NCBI GenBank assembly: GCA_023935145.1
Contig: CM043699.1
Coordinates: 145,313,536 to 145,377,535 of the forward strand
DNA length: 64,000 nucleotides
Source: Bretschneidera sinensis
Lineage: Eukaryota; Streptophyta; Magnoliopsida; Brassicales; Akaniaceae
Direction: 5' to 3'
Shown: piece by piece, positions 36,495 to 47,533 of the stretch
How the letters are laid out: each line of letters begins with the position of its first letter
Position numbering within the stretch: position 1 is the stretch's first letter
Notes under the pieces: generated by a model
Seen by the model: only the letters and a program-made list of their open reading frames with translations
The model's database searches: none
Told to the model about the DNA's origin: nothing
Position numbers and translations under genes: made by a program

Positions 36495-36510
36495 AATATA
36501 GATGTATAAT

Positions 36511-38560
36511 AATTATACTTAAAGTAGTTATAATTAACAGTAGTAAATTGGTATTTCTTTGCGATGTAAAACTGCTGCTGTCTTAGTAGTTGTAGTTTAA
36601 TTTGTTTAAGCTATTGTTATCAGAAAAGCAGACAGAGGATCATGATACGCTGGTAACTAGTTAAACAGAACTTCCTCTACTCATTCAAGAAACTCGTCAT
36701 TTTGCAAGGAGCTTTTATTATAGTATCTTATTGCCTTTAAGGACATCAAATCAGCATGGCTAGCAGTTTGGCCTTTTAAATTTTTTGGATATGTCTAATT
36801 TTGCCAATTATTGTTCACAGTTGATTAATCATTGAAATCACCACAAAATGCTCATCTTGTTGTGGATTTCTTTTACATGACCTAAACAGCTTGGCAGTTA
36901 ATTCTCATTGTTATTGAATCTAGAATGCTTATATGTAAAGGCTTGCTAGAACATATTTTCATTTTCTTAGTCTTCGAATTTGTCAAGTAATTAAATGCTA
37001 GTTTCACGTTGTTGAAGAATCCTTCCATACTTTTTTTTCTTTCGGTAAATGGCATTTCTTCCTAAGTAATGACTTGAATTTGATTTTACTTTTATTCTCC
37101 AATAAGAATCATTATTTGTTGAGAAATAAACTTGATCCTCTAGAAAATCAATAAATTCTGATGCATGCTATCTATTGAAGTATCAAATTTCTCAGCAAAA
37201 TGAGGAATAAAAATGGAGCGGTGCAGTTTGGTTCCCTGATCATACCAGCAATTATGTTAAACTTGTTTTGATGCATAATTTATGAGGCAGCGGATTTGTG
37301 TTTTAGTCTATTGCCTTCCAAGAATCAGTTTGAGCATGGCACTGAATACAAGCTGTCTAAATCGATTTTTTTTCCAATCTGTGATTACCTAGTGGATTTG
37401 ATCTAATTGATATGCTTCTGGGTGCTAACTCTATCCTGTTTGCAGAATTTTGGTTTTGGTAGCAAACGCTTTGGTGATGCTTATTGATATGCAGATTCTG
37501 ATGAGGTATGGCTTCTGCCTTCTACTTGCAGTAATATTTTGAGTACCCTGATATATAAACAGACAACTACTCAAAACTGAAAGAAGGCTTCTGAATGGCC
37601 AAAGAATTCTACATAAGCAACTCAGTGTGTTTTAGAGGCCATGTCCTATGGGATAGATAAAATGGTAGTGATTCTTTTATAGCAGTGGCTGGTTGCTGAA
37701 TCCATGCACAGATATGGGATTTGATATTGGGCAAAATCTGCTAATCTTATTTTGATATTTTGCTAGGTTGAATCTGAATCATGATTTTGTGTCGGTAGCT
37801 ATTTTTACCGTAAATAAGCAGGAACCAAAACTTGAGCACGGGGTGGTCTCTTTCATTGTAGGTCAACAGTTTCGCAATCTGGTACTCAAATATGGTGACA
37901 TATGGTCCAGTTTGCTGCTAGCTATGGTTTGGGGGACCTGCACTAACCCTATGAAGGGCATGTACCCCTTCTTTTTCCTATCCTCTCAATAAAAGAATTT
38001 TCTAAACAAAGAATATATGTATCATTCTTTTTAATTTTTCTATTCCCCTCAATCCGAACACATCAGAGGAGCTTGAGACGAAAGAATCTGTAAACAAAAC
38101 AATGGCAGTTCTGGTACCTATGGGTCCTCCTATAAGTTTGCCTCCCTCAAGAATTGGTTTTTATTCTATAGGCCTTTAATGAGTTGAACTTTGCTTATTT
38201 CTGAAGAAGAGTTGCATAAAAGGATAACTCAGATAGAAATCGAAACATTACTGTCACTTGAAAAAAAGATGCAACCAATGAGCTTAATTAGCTCGCAACC
38301 ACATCATTTTTTTTTTTTAAGCCATGGTTTTAAAAAATGGCAGGTAAGAGAAAATGAAACATAATAATTAAACCACAAGCATATAAATTCAAGACTATAT
38401 ATCATTGATGTTGAATTTTGGATCTAAACTTTGAAATACGGTCTATTGTTTGTTCTCATAAGCCTGTTCTCTTGTTGGTAGTTCACCTATAAGGAATCAA
38501 ACAAGGAATGTAGTTCACTAATTAGGCTTGCTTTACTTTGAGCTTATATGAAATTATAAT
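36511..38560. other. No gene recognised
   Basis: Unique-looking sequence with a few splice-like sites (for example near 37446 and 37767) but no frame that joins into a known protein. A 74-residue frame at 37768-37992 has no known motif. Confidence 0.25.
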
Positions 38561-38678
38561 GGCTTTGTTTGGTAACTGATTAAGTGTAATTTAAATCACT
38601 AAAATTTAGAGTTTTTAACTCTAAAAATTAAAGTTTTTGTGATTTAAATTATATTTAAAAAAATGCCCAAACAACATC
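38561..38678. mobile_element. Fold-back MITE-like element
   Basis: GGCTTTGTTTGG at the left and its approximate complement CCCAAACAACATC at the right enclose a hairpin. The inner arms include a perfect 12-bp pair, AATTTAAATCAC (38588-38599) and its complement (38639-38650). The size of about 118 bp and the GTTTGG end fit a short MITE. Confidence 0.5.
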
Positions 38679-39126
38679 AATGTAATTAATCATTTGTATT
38701 ACTTTTAATTTTATTTTGTATAATTTGGTAGTATGGTTTTGAAGCTTAGAATTTAAATTGACGTTGAATCATTTTTCTTTTCAATTATAAAATTATAGAA
38801 AAATATCATGGTTCCATTTCAATTCCAACTCCATACAACAAATGATAGATTTATTTTGACTTGAAGAGGGATACTTATTTTCTATCAATATGTTTAGATA
38901 AGGGGAAGGAAAAAGGTTTTAAAAAAGGAGAAATTTTGCAAGTTTTTAAAAAAATTTTCTTTTTTTTCCTCATTTTTAAGGTTGTGTTTAGTAGGAGAGA
39001 AAAAAAAATTAATATGATTAATGTTTTCTTTTTGCAAGTTCAAATTATAATCCTCTAAAATTGAGAGGATTAGAAAGTGAAAAATAAAAAAGAAAAGAGA
39101 TGAGATATCAATTTATCATTTAATAT

Positions 39127-39162
<36 letters not shown>

Positions 39163-41481
39163 CTACATTAAAATCTATTTACATTATGAATAAGATAATA
39201 TTAAAAATAATACTAATAATTTTTTTTCTCTTACTTTTTTACTCTACTAAACAAGGATAAGAGAAAACTATTTTATTTCTTATAAGTTTTCCATCATTTC
39301 TACTAAACATAAGAAAAAAACACTTAACCTTCTTAGCTTTCTTTCCTTTAGTTTTATTTTTCTCACTTTTTCACTCTATTAAACAAAAGTTTAGAGAAAA
39401 CTATTTTGTTTCCTCTTCCATCATCTCTACTAAACATATGAAAAAAAAAAAAACATTCATCTTCTTAGTTTTCTTTCCTCTTACTTCTCTTTCTTTTTAG
39501 TTTTCTTTCTTTTCATTTTTCTCTCATACTAAAAATACCCCAAAGATTTATTCTGGTTTGAAACATGAACCATTTTTCATTTTTATTTTTATAAATAGTA
39601 ATGTAAAAATGAAAATTAAAACATGCTTCACAGTAAAATAAAAAACATTAAAAAAAATAAGAATGAAAATAGGAAAAATTTAAAGAACAAAACAAATAGT
39701 TTTCAGCATTTTCAACAAACTGAAAACAAACACAAAATTATTCTGTAAAACTAACAAATGAAAATGAAATATGTTTTTATTTTTCAAAAACTAAAAATTG
39801 TTTTCCAGATTCGTAATCTTTGTACGTTAGTATATTGTTAGGTGCCATTTATTGTAATTTTAAATGAATTGTTTTTATTACTCATTTTATCTCATACTTT
39901 TTGTCACGTTTACTATTTAACCAACTAAATGAATAATTTTTTTATTGTTAAATCATTAAGAAAATTTAATTTTTTTTTCCTACATACATAAATAGAGTTT
40001 AAATATTTTTTTAATATTTTTATTTGAGAATGCTTTTATTTATTTTTTATATTCTATAATAAAGCGCTTTCGTTTTTCTTTTTTCTTTTGTTTTACCAAG
40101 CCTTGCAGATACAATCAAGATGATGAGATTAAAAACAGTGTATAGTGTATATCAAATTCAGGAGCTTCTCACGGAGTTGGGATTAAAAAAAAAATCTGTG
40201 TTCCAGACTTTACACTTATGGCTGAGCTTTATACATGAAATTTAAGAACCAATAAGGGAAATTATAAAAGAAAAAAAAAAAAAAAAGAACAAGAAAACGT
40301 GAATCCTTCTCTAGGTTTTTGTGGTATACTATAATCAGTTGAGGAATGGTCCCCTAGGATTGGGGTATGGTCCCCTAAAAACATGGAATAACTGAAAAGG
40401 TGGCTCCTCTTCCCATGTATTCCATCGTCACTTGAAAGTGATAATCCTATATTATGTGTCCTATCCCCCAAACATCACATTTTCTTCAAAGAATAATTAA
40501 TATCTTTATTTGTTTCCTTTGTTCGATCATTCTTGAATGGCTGCATAGTTCATTGGTCTCTCTAGCTTGTGCCACCACATACCCATTTGTAGTTTGTTGG
40601 GTTGTTCCATGGTTGCAAACTTTTTCAGCTTACTCCTAAATTTTGAGTTCAGTAATCAAAAGGATAAAAGTTATTTGATCTTCGAAATTTGTATTGATTG
40701 GATAAATGTATGTACTGTAATGGAATGGACCACCAACAAAGATCAATTGGTCCCCTTATATTATTATGTAGATGACATCAATTGATCCCCTTTGACAAAA
40801 TGAAGGCATTAAAGTCATATGGATTATGGCGGGGTGAGTTGATTTTCTTTTACCTTGATTCTTCTGATGCCTTTCACAACCATCATCTACTGGGTCAGTG
40901 CAGGAAATCCGACCAACCCATCAGAAAGAGAAGAAACAAAGGAAAGTCTCTCTCGGGGTCTCAATCTCTTCACTGGAATTCATAAGGATGCACGTGACAC
41001 CGAGTTACTTACACATGAGAAGCTTCCTAATAGGCCTACATGTGTTTATTGTTCTTTGTTCCTGTTGTTTTTTGGAACTTTTTCCTCCCTCCCTCCCTCC
41101 CACCCCCCCCCCCCCCCCCCCCCAAAACCAAAATCAAAATCTCACGTGTAGTGTACATTATTTTCTCATTTTAATAATTTAAGTCCTTTAATAATGTACT
41201 TTTTATTGCATTTTGTTTAATAAGAGATTGCACACAAAAAGAATTACTATTTAACTTAGTACATCTGTTAACATTAATTGAGATTTTAATTTAAATATAA
41301 TAATAGAAAATAAATATTATTGTCCGGTCTAGAGGTGAAAATTAGACCGGTCGGATCGGGTTCTCATAGGTTTCGGGTTATTTCAAACTGGTGTGTTGCT
41401 AATTGGGTCGGGTTCGGTTTCCTATCAAGCCGATTTCTACTTATTTCTTGTTCAGGTCATATCAATTTTTCATTGTTTATG
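38679..41481. other. AT-rich intergenic DNA
   Basis: It contains a 32-bp (AT)n tract at 39129-39160, a diverged tandem repeat of roughly 125 bp at about 39230-39500 (TCTACTAAACA phrases), and a run of 21 C at 41103-41123. I see no gene. Confidence 0.35.
39129..39160. repeat. (AT)n microsatellite
   Basis: An uninterrupted alternating AT tract. Confidence 0.95.
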
Positions 41482-41782
41482 TTAGAAATTAAAAGAAATA
41501 GAGTTTTGTAAAAGAAGAATTGTATCAAGTATATTGAATTTACAAATATATAGCAGTATATATATAGGTATTGGAGATAAGAATTTAAATAAAGTTGACT
41601 TAAATCATTGTCTTAGAATTTGATGGATGTTAGTGGGGCTCCAATTCCAAAATAAGGATTTAAGCCAAGTTAGCTTAAATTCTTATCTCCAAACATGACC
41701 ATAGTGGTACAAAGAGCTAAGCATAGTGAGTAATCAAAACTTAATTATAATAGAAATAGAGTTTTTTAGTTACATTCCAACA
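41482..41782 (-). repeat. Copia 3' LTR (interrupted by a MITE)
   Basis: Without the 134-bp insertion and its 3-bp duplication the LTR is 164 bp, close to the 174 bp of the partner at 44693-44866. Shared phrases include ATATTGAATTTACAAATA and AATCAAAACTTAATTATAAT. Confidence 0.85.
41567..41700. mobile_element. MITE nested in the Copia LTR
   Basis: TTGGAGATAAGAATTTAA near the left end and TTAAATTCTTATCTCCAA near the right end are perfect inverted repeats. ATA flanks both sides (41564-41566 and 41701-41703). The partner LTR has a single ATA at the equivalent place, so it is the empty site. The 3-bp duplication suggests a PIF/Harbinger-type MITE, although the usual target is TWA. Confidence 0.8.
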
Positions 41783-41825
41783 CCCCTGTCAAACTCAAGG
41801 TGGTAAAGTGCACGTAAACTAACTC

Positions 41826-42736
41826 TTAAAAGCGACCAGATAACTGAGCTTTAATAAAGATATCAACAATCTTATCAGCAGAGCAAACAAAAACAAGGCA
41901 AATAATATCACGATCGATGTGTTGGCGAACAAAATGACAATCATTCTCAATGTGTTTGTTCCGTTCATGAAAAACATCATTATGAACAATAGTCATGGCA
42001 TTCCGATTATCGTAATAAATAATAGTGGCACCAGAATGTGTAACACCTATATCTTGTAACAACCAACGAAGCCAAAGAAGTTCAACAGCAATATCAGCAA
42101 TGGCTCGATATTCTGATTCGACATTGGATCTAGAAGTAAGAGTTTGTTTCTTGTTGCGCCAAGAAATAAGTGAGTCACCCAAGAAGAAACAGAAACTAAT
42201 GGTAGAGCGTTGATCAATAGGATCCACAACCCAATCAACATCAGAATAGGCATGTAACTCAAGAGAAGACTGTAAGGAGAAATGCAAGTCATGAAATAAA
42301 GTACATTTGACATACCGAATGATGCGAAGAACAACAGCAAAATGACTGGTACTAGGTGCAGACATAAATTGACTAACGATATGAGCAGCATGAGCAAGTT
42401 CAGGACGAGTCATAGTGAGACAGATCAAGCTCCCAACCAACTGACGAAAAAGTGTAGGATCGCTAAGATATTGACCAGCAGTAGAAGTAAACTTGACATT
42501 GGCCTTAAAAGGAGTAAGAAAACCTTGCTATCTGTCAAACCATCTCGAGTAAGAAGATTAGAAGCATACTTAGCTTGAGATGAATAATAACCTGTGGAAT
42601 CGAAGGATACTTCAAGACCCAAAAAGTAGCTAGGAGAACCCAAATCCTTCATTTCGAATTCTTGACTAAGAAAAGCTTTGAGCTCAGAAATACCTTGTGT
42701 ATCATCACTTGTCATGATCATATCATCAATATACAA
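41826..42736 (-). pseudogene. Copia reverse transcriptase C-terminus and RNase H
   Basis: A frame ending at 42736 has YIDDMIMTSDD, the Copia RT catalytic YxDD box, followed by FLGLEVSFDSTGYYSSQAKY. After a frameshift near 42430 the RNase H region continues with LICLTMTRPELAHA, AYSDVDWV (catalytic Asp) and ESEYRAIADIAVELLWLRWL, ending ADKIVDIFIKAQLS. The order and motifs are those of the Copia pol C-terminus. Confidence 0.85.
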
Positions 42737-42882
42737 GAGCAGAAAAATGTAACCTCGTTTAGTTTTCTTAGGAAAAAAAAGCTTGTGTCATAGAGGCTTG
42801 AAGTGAAACCAAATCGGTTGACAGTGGAGTTAAATTTTGCAAACTAAGCTCGTGGAGCTTGTTTAAGACCATACAGAGCTCA

Positions 42883-43467
42883 TCAGAGACGACACACTTT
42901 ATCAAGTGGGTGATCATAACCAAGAGGGGGTTGCATGTAAACTTCTTCATCAAGATCACCATTGAGAAAGACATTTTTGACGTCCATTTGAAACAGATTC
43001 CATTTTTGTACTACAGCGATAGCAAGCAAACTACGAACAGATGTAAGACAGGCAACATGAGCAAACGTTTCTTGATAGTCAATACCATATTCTTGAGCAT
43101 AGCCTTTAGCAACAAGACGAGCTTTATAGTGTTCCACAGACCCATCAGAATGAGTTTTGATTTTATAGATCCACTTATAACCAATTTCTATTTTACCAGA
43201 GGATAGATCAACCAAGACCCAAGTATGATTTTTAGCAAATGCTTGAATCTCGTCATTCATTGCTAGCTGAAAAAGAGGATCAAAACTGGCTTCTTGATAG
43301 GATTGATGTTCATATAAAGAGGCAATGGTATAAAACCAATGATAATCACGAAGATGAGTAGGTGATTTTCTTACCCGGGAAGAAAGACGACGAACAGTCG
43401 AGTTTGAAGACTCGGAAAGAGTTGGACTAGAACCATTAGAGGAAGCAGACTCTATAGGCTGAACCAC
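42883..43467 (-). pseudogene. Copia reverse transcriptase N-terminal part
   Basis: The 194-residue frame has W..A...EI.A...N.TW (AMNDEIQAFAKNHTWVLVDL), GYKWIYKIK, YKARLVAKGYAQEYGIDYQE and WNLFQMDVKNVFLNGDLDEEVYM, the standard start of Copia RT. The first catalytic Asp is in QMDV. It breaks off at 42883, where the frame shifts. Confidence 0.9.
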
Positions 43468-43488
43468 CGTAGTAGTGTCAAAAAAAAC

Positions 43489-44630
43489 CTATGGGAGATC
43501 AATTACATTTTCAGAAACATTATCATTAGGAAATAAGTCAACAGAAGAATCAAAGAAAAATAAAATAGAGCTACTGAGAGAGGATGAAAAAGAGGATAAG
43601 AAAGAAAACATATTGTGTTCCCAAAAAACAACATGATGAGAAACATGAAGTCGGTTAGATATAGGATCCCAACATCTATAACTTTTATGTTCAATGCCAT
43701 AGCCTAGAAAACAACAAAGTCTAGTATGAGGTTCTAACTTGGTGCGTTCATGGGGTTGAAGGAGAATAAAACAGGCACTACCAAATACTTTAAGAATGGT
43801 ATAATTTGGAGAAGTACCATACAGGTGTTCATATGGAGATTGATGTTGAATGACAAGGGAAGAAATACGATTAATGGTGTAGATAGCAGTAAGAGCAGCT
43901 GCCCCCAAAAAACGCTTAGGACAAGAGGCAGAAATGACTAAGGCACACTAATTATAAGGATATGTCTATGCTTGTGTTCAACACGCCCATTTTGTTGAGA
44001 AAAGAAAGAAAATTATATTCTAAATATTTTATGGCATTGTCAGCATGAAAAGTTTTAATGGAATAAAAAAAATGAGTCTTACCATAGCATCAAAATTTTG
44101 ATAATCTATGGTAATTAAGAGTGAGTGTGCATAAGATACAACCAAGTGTAGCGAGAAAAATCATCAATAAAAATGACAAAGTATTTCGATCCTCCCATAG
44201 TGGCATTAAGAGAGGGACCCTAAACATTATAATGAATTAAATCAAAAGGAGCATATGACATTCAAGTACAATTAGTAAAAGGTAAATCAGTTTGTTTAGC
44301 AAGTTGGCATGACAAACAATCAAAATGATCATCCTTAATAGAATCTAAAGAACCAATGGAAAGTAACGAACGTAATCAACTAACTGAAGCATAACCCGAA
44401 AGTGAATGCCAAAGACTTAGAGGAGAAATATCTAATACCGAAGCGAAAGCGAAAAAATGAGGTGGAATATGAAGATTGATTAGCTTGAACAAGCGTCTTA
44501 CTTTACGACCGATCCCAAGAGTTTGTCTCATATGAGGATCCTGTACAACACAACTTTGACCCAAAAAAAAGAACATGAAATCTCATGTCACAGAGTTGTT
44601 CAACAGAAATAAGATTAAAAAAGCTTAGGA
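43489..44630 (-). pseudogene. Copia GAG-pre-integrase and integrase remnants
   Basis: The 139-residue frame at 43489-43908 carries the integrase C-terminal pattern (SPYEHLYGTSPNYTILKVFG, GYGIEHKSYRCWDP). Between 43909 and about 44630 several frames give weak integrase and GAG-pre-integrase sequence (for example CLSCQLAKQTDLPF near 44285), with many stops. Gag is not present upstream. Confidence 0.75.
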
Positions 44631-44692
44631 ATTAAAAATGTGTTATTTAAGGATAATATGGGCGTGGAAATGTGACTAGGATAAAGTGGGCG

Positions 44693-44866
44693 TGGAAACT
44701 AAGAGAAATAGGTTTTGGAAGAGAAAAATTGTATTAAGCATATTGAATTTACAAATACACAACAATATCTATAGCGGTACAAAAAGCCAGGCATGGCAAA
44801 CATAAATTAAGCAAGTAATCAAAACTTAATTATAATAGGAATATAGTTTCCTAATTATATTATAAC
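44693..44866 (-). repeat. Copia 5' LTR
   Basis: This 174-bp LTR with TG...CA ends pairs with 41482-41782. It retains the uninterrupted site where the MITE entered the other copy. Confidence 0.85.
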
Positions 44867-45370
44867 AGTCTATTACTATTTCTTTTCAATTTTTGATGAT
44901 TTCATTTTATCTCTTGTGGGCCTACTAAATTAACTTAATTTTAATGTAACTAAGTTCATGAAACAAGTTAGCAATAATTTAATATAGAAAAGCTTTGTTC
45001 GTAATTTTTTTCTCATGTTAATATATTTAAATCTAAGTAGTGATAGAAAAATTAATCACTTGCACTACTATATAAGACTAACATACAATTTATACAATAT
45101 CTAATTAAATAAATTGGACCCAAAAAAATCTTAGCTCATAGCAATAAAGTTTTAACAATATTACGGGTGTTACTTTTCTATTTGATCCAATCGTCTACAC
45201 GAAAACAAAAAATATAATTTGATACAGACTTTTTTTTAAAAAGGTATTGAGATTTTTTGGACCTGATATATCTTGAGTTTTGAATTTTATTAATATTTAG
45301 TATATTTTTCGGAGAGTTACAAATTTGTAAATATGTAAAATAAATTTTTATTTAAAAAAAAATTTGAATG

Positions 45371-45486
45371 GTGCAACATGAGAACTTCCTAGGAGATCAC
45401 CCATTGTAGTACTACTCTTGTCCAAATACGTTTACCTGCCAAATTCGGATGAGATTCGATGCATTAGAGCTAGTACGATTGCAACC
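45371..45486 (-). pseudogene. 5S rRNA-derived relic
   Basis: Read on the minus strand, the 116 bases run from GGTTGCAATCGTACTAGC to TTCTCATGTTGCAC and follow plant 5S rRNA throughout. AGAGTAGTACTA, GGGTGATCTCCTAGGAAG and the GTTGCA ends are close to the gene. The internal promoter region is mutated (AGGTAAACGTATTTGG instead of AGTTAAGCGTGCTTGG) and many CpG sites read TG or CA. It is a single copy in AT-rich DNA, not an array. A retroposed 5S, a 5S-headed SINE or a Cassandra-type TRIM LTR are possible origins. Confidence 0.8.
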
Positions 45487-45576
45487 TTGATTTTTTTATA
45501 TTAATTTTACTAATATTTATAATTTTATAACTCAAACTACATAATAATCAAGTTTAAAAAGCTCAAGAAATTTTTT

Positions 45577-45607
<31 letters not shown>

Positions 45608-45609
45608 TG

Positions 45610-46007
45610 ATATAGGTCAAATATACACTCCTACCAGAGGGTGACATCTATTTATCGCAAGGGTAAAATGATAATCTCAACCTTACTTGAGCCCTATAAA
45701 TAGGGGCCCCTTAAATAGTAATTCACTCATAACATCGTTTTACTACTTGAGCTCTCCCAACCTTCTACTCTGACTTAAGCAACGGAGGGCCCACCCCAGA
45801 GTAAAAGCACTTAAGTCGACTTTTTTTCAGGTATCCTGAAACCAACTTGCATCGAACCAGCCTGAATCAGTATACATTTGATTGAACCAATCCGGACTCG
45901 ACTCCAGTGACCAACCCAACCAGACCCAAGCAAGACCCGACCTGTTTTCGGTATCAATAGAATTGACATCGTTCGTGGGAACTCGAAAAATCTTATCTTT
46001 GTTGAAA
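45610..46007 (+). mobile_element. Ty3/gypsy LTR remnant and leader
   Basis: TATAAATAG at 45695-45703, the TGACTTAAGCAACGGAGGG phrase near 45771 and the GACATCGTTCGTGGGAAC sequence near 45965 are typical of plant Tat-type LTRs and the primer-binding region after them. The Gag start codon follows at 46008. The left LTR end is uncertain and no 3' LTR is present. Confidence 0.6.
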
Positions 46008-46298
46008 ATGACGCCAAAGAAAAATCCAACACGAAATACTACCAAGACGACCTCTGAATTCAACACATTCGAATTACCACTACCTTCACCTCTGATGGAA
46101 GGGCAGGACCCTCATCGTGCCTCAAGAAGACACGATCAACCCGAGACAAATAAAGAGCGGGCCCCATCCAGCCAACAAGCTAGGTCATATTCAAACCAAG
46201 TGATCCGATGTGAAGTCTGTGAGACTAATCTAAATGCCCCTGTAAGCAAAGCCGAGTACATCACTTTTCAAAACCAAATCGAAAAGTTCGTCGCATGA
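46008..46298 (+). pseudogene. Truncated Ty3/gypsy gag N-terminus
   Basis: A 96-residue frame starts MTPKKNPTRNTTKTT at the position expected for gag behind the LTR and leader. It stops at 46298, and gag-like but broken sequence continues to about 46700. No protease or pol follows. Confidence 0.55.
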
Positions 46299-46720
46299 CT
46301 TGATCGGTCCGAACCAAGCAGAACCGGGCACCATTAGTCCCAAAGCAGAATGACCAAGGTGGTACTTCGAAACTTGAACACCCGACTCGTGGAAGTAAGT
46401 TCAGAAAGGAGACACAAGCCGCTCACACAGGATAAAAGTTGAGGGCATCCTCGGGAGAGAGGAAAACTAAGTCGATGTAGCTCTTGGCGAAGTCTTAGAC
46501 AGTCAACTCGAGACGACAAGTCTGTCTCAAACTCACACCATCTAAGAAGCAGCAAGAGCAAGATAAGCCTGAAGTGAGGAAGAAGTTAAAAGAAATGAAT
46601 TAAACGCATTGGGCTCACCATCAAAGCTACACAAAGAAACATCATCGATGAAATGAATCAACGCATCGGGCATATATATATTTAAAATTATTCATCAAAT
46701 TAAGAAAATTGAAAAAGAGA

Positions 46721-47533
46721 TGAGTAATATAGGTCTCCAGTTGCTCACAAAGATCTTGGTCGTCCATCAACCTCAGGTAACTATATTAACCAATATCAAC
46801 GAATGTGACCCATCACATTTTAGGAAAATATAATCGTCTTATGATGTTTATTCAGTTTCAATTGTATGCTAAACGTAGGTTTGTTTTGGAACTAGTAATT
46901 TATACATTCACATCAAATCCTATGTGGTTTAGGGGTTATTGATGTATCTGCTTTTAATTAATTGCTTCATGTTTAAGAAAATTAAAATAGTGCAAAAGAT
47001 AAACGCAATGCAGCCATTTTAATTTAATTAAAGTAACTTATTTTAAAGGTGTAATTTTGTTCATTTTTCACTAAACACTCCCTATAACAAATTAAATTAT
47101 ATGAAAACATAACATTTAAACATGGAGGAGATTGGAGGCAAAAGATTGCAAAGAACACCAAACCATTTGAATTTTCCAAGAGAAAGACATCTAACAACAG
47201 AAAATTGAAGAAATAGTACACTACATTCAATGAGCTCAACTGAGAAACCATTTAATTTTGAAGCTAATAATTTATTACACATATGAAATAGTGAAAGACC
47301 CCACCAATCCCCACCGTCTCTCCTTCAACTCCCCCGTCCCCCCTTTGTCTCACTACTCTCCCTTAAAATCTCCACAACCCCTCTCTGACTAAGCCATTAA
47401 TGCCCACATAAAGAAAAACTATCAACATACTCCATTTCTTATCACCTCCCAAAAAATCATTTGAACACAAATCCAAATTTTGTACTCCTATTTCTTATTA
47501 AAGGCACAAAATTAACCAAAAACCAAAATCCAC
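46721..47533. other. OFP upstream region
   Basis: The AT-rich sequence has no gene. From about 47300 it becomes C/T-rich, as expected of the OFP promoter and 5' UTR. Confidence 0.4.

Larger units (their letters stand above)
41482..44866 (-). mobile_element. Ty1/copia retrotransposon, internally deleted, with LTRs
   Basis: The domain order on the minus strand (GAG-pre-integrase, integrase, RT, RNase H) is Ty1/copia. LTRs lie at 41482-41782 (3' LTR, containing a MITE) and 44693-44866 (5' LTR), both TG...CA. Flanks GTTTA (41477-41481) and GTCTA (44867-44871) are a TSD with one mismatch. A polypurine-tract-like sequence (minus-strand TTTGACAGGGG) abuts the 3' LTR. No primer-binding site follows the 5' LTR, and gag and protease are absent, so a deletion removed the first part of the body. 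Frameshifts and stops make it non-autonomous. Confidence 0.85.

Noticed and set aside
45371..45486. A functional 5S rRNA gene
   Set aside because: The internal promoter is mutated, substitutions occur throughout, and there is no array, so it is called a relic.
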